Part shown: piece after piece, positions 60,390-64,000 of the stretch
How positions within the stretch are numbered: position 1 is the stretch's first letter
How the letters are laid out: the number at the start of each line of letters is the position of its first letter
NCBI GenBank assembly: GCA_004295565.1
Contig: AP019416.1
Span: 4,402,001 to 4,466,000, forward strand
Origin: Vreelandella olivaria
GTDB lineage: Bacteria > Pseudomonadota > Gammaproteobacteria > Pseudomonadales > Halomonadaceae
Length of the DNA stretch: 64,000 nucleotides
Reading direction: 5' to 3'
Made by a program: the position numbers and the translations under genes
The notes under the pieces: model-generated
What the model was told of the DNA's origin: nothing
Database searches by the model: none
Seen by the model: the letters and a program-made list of their open reading frames with translations, nothing else

Positions 60390-63300
60390 GCTGGCGCTCT
60401 CCCTTGGGGTCGTAGAAAATGGTGCTGACGATTTCAGCCTCATGGGTTTGGCCATCCGCCATGGGCAGGTAGACCGTCTCGCCTAGTTTCTGATGGCCAC
60501 CCTTGACCACCGCTAGCGCAAAGCCTGAATCTAAAATCGGGCTGTAGTAGCTGGAGGTAACATGCCCCACCATCGGCATAGGAATCGCATGCTTGGGATC
60601 AAGCACGATCTGAGCGCCCTCTTCGAGGATCACCTTCGGATCCTTGGGCCGGAGCCCCACCAACTGCTTGCGGTTTTCGCGTTTGGTATCACTGCGCGTC
60701 AGGGCTCGCTTGCCAATCCACGAGTAGGGCTTGTCGTAGCCTACGCACCACTGCATCCCTAAGTCTTCCGGCGTCACCGAGCCGTCGGTTTCCTGCCCCA
60801 CGATGATAAAGCCCTTTTCAGCCCGCAGAACGTGCATGGTTTCGGTGCCATAAGGCGTCAAGCCGTACTTCTCGCCATGTTTGAACAGGGTTTGCCACAC
60901 GTGCATGGCATAATTGGCTTGCACGTTGATCTCGAAGGTCAGCTCGCCGGTAAAGGAGATGCGAAAGACCCGTGCCGGCACCCCGCCACTTTCCCGGAGC
61001 GCCAATCCATGAACTTGAAGCTATCGCGGTCAAGATCGATATCACTGATCTCGGCGAGCAGCTTGCGTGCTTCCGGGCCAGTGATGGTCATGGTGGCCCA
61101 GTGGTCAGTCACCGAAGAGAAGTAGACATCCAGTTCGGGCCACTCGGTTTGATGCCATAGCTCCAGCCATTCCAGGATCGCTGCAGCGCCCCCCGGTAGT
61201 GGTGGTCATCAAAAGTGGTTTTCAGCCAGGCAGCTGGTCACACCGTCGTCGGTGACCATGCCATCGTCTTTACACATCAGGCCGTAACGGCATTTACCAA
61301 CCGCCAGCTTCTCCCACTTGTTGGTGTAGACCCGGGCCAGGAATTCACGCGCATCCGGCCCCTGGATATCGATCTTGCCAAGCGTTGAGGCATCGAGGAT
61401 ACCGACCTTCTCGCGCACCGCCAGACACTCGCGGGCAACCGCTTCATGCATCGTCTCGGTCTTGCCATTCACCTTCTCTGGGTAGTACCAGGGGCGCTTC
61501 CACTGACCTACGTCCTCGAACTCGGCGCCGCGCTCTACGTGCCACTGGTGAAGTGCGGTGTAGCGCTCGGGGTCGAACAGGTCACGGCAGTGGCGACCCA
61601 CAATGGCGCCGAAGGTGACCGGGGTATAGTTAGGACGGAACACCGTAGTGCCCACCTCAGGAATGGAGCGACCCAGGCAGCGGGCGGCAATTGCCATGCC
61701 GTTGATGTTGCCCAGCTTGCCCTGATCCGTACCGAAGCCCATCGCGGTATAGCGCTTGATGTGCTCGATGGACTCGAAGCCTTCCCGGGTCGCCAGCTCG
61801 ATCCCCGCCGCGGTGACGTCGTTCTGCAGGTCGACGAACTGCTTGGGCCCGCGCAGCGTGGGCTTCTCGTGGGGCACTTGGAAGAGCGCCACCGCTGGCC
61901 CCTGCTGAAGGCGCTCGGCGCTTGGCAGCGTCACCGTCTGAACGGCATGCCCCATGGCAGCCGCTGCTTTGATACCCGCTTCGACACCTTCCGCAAGTAC
62001 GTCACCCAGCGCATAGCAGCCGTTGGCACCGCCACAGGCCTGAACGCCCTTCACCAGCCCCGGCACGAAGCCAATAATATCGTCGCGCCAGGTAGGCCGC
62101 GCCCCGGTGTGTGACGCCAGGTGAATCACCGGGCTGTAGCCGCCGGAGCTGGCAATGGTATCGCAGGCCAGTTCCTGAACCGGGCCACTCACTTTGAAAG
62201 CGTCAATATCGATCTTGGCGACCCGTGCCGCGGTGACCCGATTGCTGCCTTTCGCCTCGATCACGGCACTGCCGGTAATGATGTTGATGCCCTGGGCGCG
62301 GGCGGCATCCACCCAGTCGCCTGCCGGTGCCTCGCGGGCATCCACAATAGCGGCGACTTCGCAGCCGGCCTCTTTCCAGTCCAGGGCAGCGCGGTAGCCA
62401 TAATCGTTACTGGTGGAGAGCACCAGTTTGCGGCCCGGCGCCACGCCGTAGCGGCGGATATAGGTCGACACGGCGCCCGCCAACAGGTTGCCCGGAACAT
62501 CGTTACCTGCATAGACCAGCGGCCGCTCATGGGCGCCCGTGCACAGAATCACCTGACCAGCACGTACCCGATGTAAACGGGCACGTACCTGACGGTGGCC
62601 ATTTTCCACTGGCGCCGTATCGCTTAGGTGCTCGGTACGCCGCTCATGCAGCGTCACAAAGTTGTGGTCGTGATAGCCGTTGGCCGTAGTACGCGGCAGC
62701 AAAGTGACGTTCTCGCAACCGGCCAGCTCCTCCAGCACCCGGACAACCCACTGATCTGCGGGCTTGCCTTCCAGGGTTTCACGGCTGGCCAGCAGCGAGC
62801 CGCCCATCTCTTCCTGCTCGTCGGCAACGATCACCCGGGCGCCGCTGCGCGGCGGCCAGCGCCGCCGCAAGACCTGCGGCGCCTGCGCCGACGACCAGCA
62901 CATCGCAGTGCTGATTGAAGTGATCATAGCTGTCCGGATCGGCTTCCATGGGGCTTCGGCCCAGGCCCGCCGCCTTGCGGATATATTTTTCGTAGGTCAG
63001 CCACATTGAGGCCGGCGCCATGAAGGTCTTGTAGTAGAAGCCCGGCGGCATAAACTGACCGCCCAGCTTGCCGATCAGCCCCATCAGGTCGCGCTGAACG
63101 TTTGGCCAGCCGTTGGTGCTAGTGGCGGTCAGTCCCTCATACAGCGCCTGCTGGGTGGCGCGCACGTTGGGCACCTGGCCAGCCTCGCTGCTGCCCAGCT
63201 GCACGATGGCATTGGGCTCTTCGGCACCCGCAGCGACGATGCCGCGGGGGCGCGAGTATTTAAAGCTGCGGTTAACGATATCCACACCGTTAGCCAGCAG

Positions 63301-63429
63301 CGCCGAAGCCAGGGTATCCCCGGGGTGCCCTTGGTAACGCTGGCCGTTAAAGGTAAAGCTCAACGTGCGGGAGCGATCGATACGGCCGCCCGTATTAAGG
63401 CGGAACACTTGTTGCTTGGACTGGCTCAT
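60382..63429 (-). CDS. soxA: Sarcosine oxidase subunit alpha, several frame breaks
   Basis: About 1005 residues. An N-terminal 2Fe-2S-ferredoxin-like domain ('HPGDTLASALLANGVDIVNR'), a pyridine-nucleotide-disulfide oxidoreductase domain ('VLVVGAGAAGLAAALAAA', 'GQVILCTGAHERPLVYAGND') and a C-terminal aminomethyltransferase-like domain ('REFLARVYTNKWEKLAVGKC', 'FTGELTFEINVQANYAMHVW'). It carries NAD+ and, together with SoxB, the covalent FMN and FAD; the folate domain receives the methyl group as 5,10-methylene-THF. Frame breaks near 62850, 61205 and 61010. Start at 63429 overlaps the soxD stop by 4 nt. Confidence 0.95.
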
Positions 63430-63766
63430 GCCCGCACTCCTTCTTGATGACTAACCGCTGCCGCCTCGCGGGACTGCGTTTGGTTAGCAGCGGTAATCGA
63501 CGGCTGCTCACCCATTTTGTAAGTCTCGAGAATCTCGTAGCTCACGGTGTGACGCGTCACATTGAAAAACTTGCGGCAACCCACCGCGTGCACCCACATT
63601 TCATGGTGAACGCCACGGGGTTGTCACGGAAGAACAGGTAGTCACCCCACTCTTCGTCACTACACGCCTCGGGCTCTTTGGGGCGCTCGATATGCGCCTG
63701 GCCCTTGGGGTGGAACTCCTCTTCCTCACGGTGTTCGCCGCAGTAGGGGCAGTAGATATAGAACAT
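63426..63766 (-). CDS. soxD: Sarcosine oxidase subunit delta, frameshifted
   Basis: About 112 residues, starting MFYIYCPYCGEHREEEEFHP. The zinc site is formed by the Cys pair CPYC and a later His/Cys in 'VHAVGCRKFFNVTRHTVSYE'. The frame breaks near 63612, in 'FFRDNPRGVHHEMWVHAVG'. It lies between soxB and soxA and is an essential small subunit of the tetrameric enzyme. Confidence 0.93.
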
Positions 63767-63790
63767 GCGGATATTCCTCTCGTATGAACC

Positions 63791-64000
63791 CTAGTGGGCC
63801 ACGCCGGCAGCGCCGTGTTCGTCGATCAGCGCACCGCTATGGAAGCGGAACATGGAGAACGGCTCGGCGATGGGGTGCATTTCACCCTTGGCCAGGCTGG
63901 CGGCAAACACATGCCCCGATCCTGGTGTGGCTTTGAAGCCGCCGGTACCCCAGCCGCAGTTGAAGTACAGACCCTTCACCGGCGTTTTGGAGATAATCGG
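63791..64000 (-). CDS. soxB: Sarcosine oxidase subunit beta, C-terminal fragment (runs off window)
   Basis: The last ~69 residues in one frame: '[20 protein letters not shown]' followed by '[20 protein letters not shown]'. This is the diagnostic C-terminus of SoxB, the FAD subunit that oxidises sarcosine to glycine. The remainder lies beyond the window. It is followed by soxD after 24 bp. Confidence 0.93.
   Translation of the reverse strand, partial: PIISKTPVKGLYFNCGWGTGGFKATPGSGHVFAASLAKGEMHPIAEPFSMFRFHSGALIDEHGAAGVAH

Overview
The window reads as a chromosomal segment of a halophilic or marine gammaproteobacterium, most likely Halomonas or another member of the Halomonadaceae. The basis is the gene content: a fused PntA, a Pseudomonas-like PQQ/ExaA/ErcA/ErbR alcohol-oxidation locus, sarcosine oxidase with PurU, and TRAP and TTT transporters. 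No rRNA, tRNA, IS element, CRISPR array or phage gene was seen. A property of the whole window governs how it should be read: most genes longer than about 0.7 kb carry one to four single-base frame breaks, very often a base missing from a homopolymer, while the downstream reading frame stays fully conserved. I treat these as sequencing or assembly errors, give full-length gene spans and note the break points. They are not real pseudogenes, with one probable exception (the cydA/cioA-like fragment at 56.9 kb). Layout: (1) 1-5.1 kb, minus strand: start of an aldo/keto reductase, an ABCB-type exporter, and the transhydrogenase genes pntB and pntA. (2) 5.3-22.3 kb: an almost complete PQQ-dependent alcohol oxidation locus. 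It holds pqqABCDE; a CXXCW-motif protein, a pentapeptide-repeat protein and the quinoprotein ethanol dehydrogenase exaA on the minus strand; divergently a cytochrome c550, a SoxYZ-like carrier, a quinoprotein-relay zinc hydrolase, the S9 peptidase pqqH, the iron alcohol dehydrogenase ercA, the hybrid kinase ercS' and the protease pqqF; and finally the convergent LuxR-type regulator erbR/agmR. Together these make the cofactor, oxidise alcohols in the periplasm, pass on electrons and control expression. (3) 22.4-26.6 kb: LysR plus agmatinase-type ureohydrolase (divergent), MetY-type sulfhydrylase and a RutE-like nitroreductase. (4) 26.6-33.9 kb: a minus-strand catabolic operon with a divergent LysR gene. 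It contains a citryl-CoA-lyase-like protein, a family III CoA-transferase, an intradiol dioxygenase and a TRAP transporter (DctPQM), running into the RutE-like gene. (5) 33.9-38.9 kb: a zinc-starvation (Zur-type) locus, znuA divergent from znuC-znuB-DUF1826-dksA2-small ORF-folE2, with a palindromic Zur-like box between the two arms. (6) 38.9-42.1 kb: an unknown membrane protein, a GcvA-like LysR regulator and an MFS transporter. (7) 42.2-53.4 kb: a second minus-strand catabolic cluster for an organic acid. It contains a CaiB-type CoA-transferase, MmgE/PrpD, TctC, a crotonase, an ADP-forming acyl-CoA ligase, a FadB-like bifunctional enzyme, TctB and TctA. (8) 53.5-57.1 kb: ccoG, a MocR-type regulator and a remnant of a cytochrome bd/CIO subunit I gene. 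(9) 57.1-64 kb, minus strand: L-serine dehydratase, purU and the heterotetrameric sarcosine oxidase genes (soxB partial, soxD, soxA, soxG), which together form the lower part of glycine betaine catabolism (sarcosine to glycine to serine to pyruvate).
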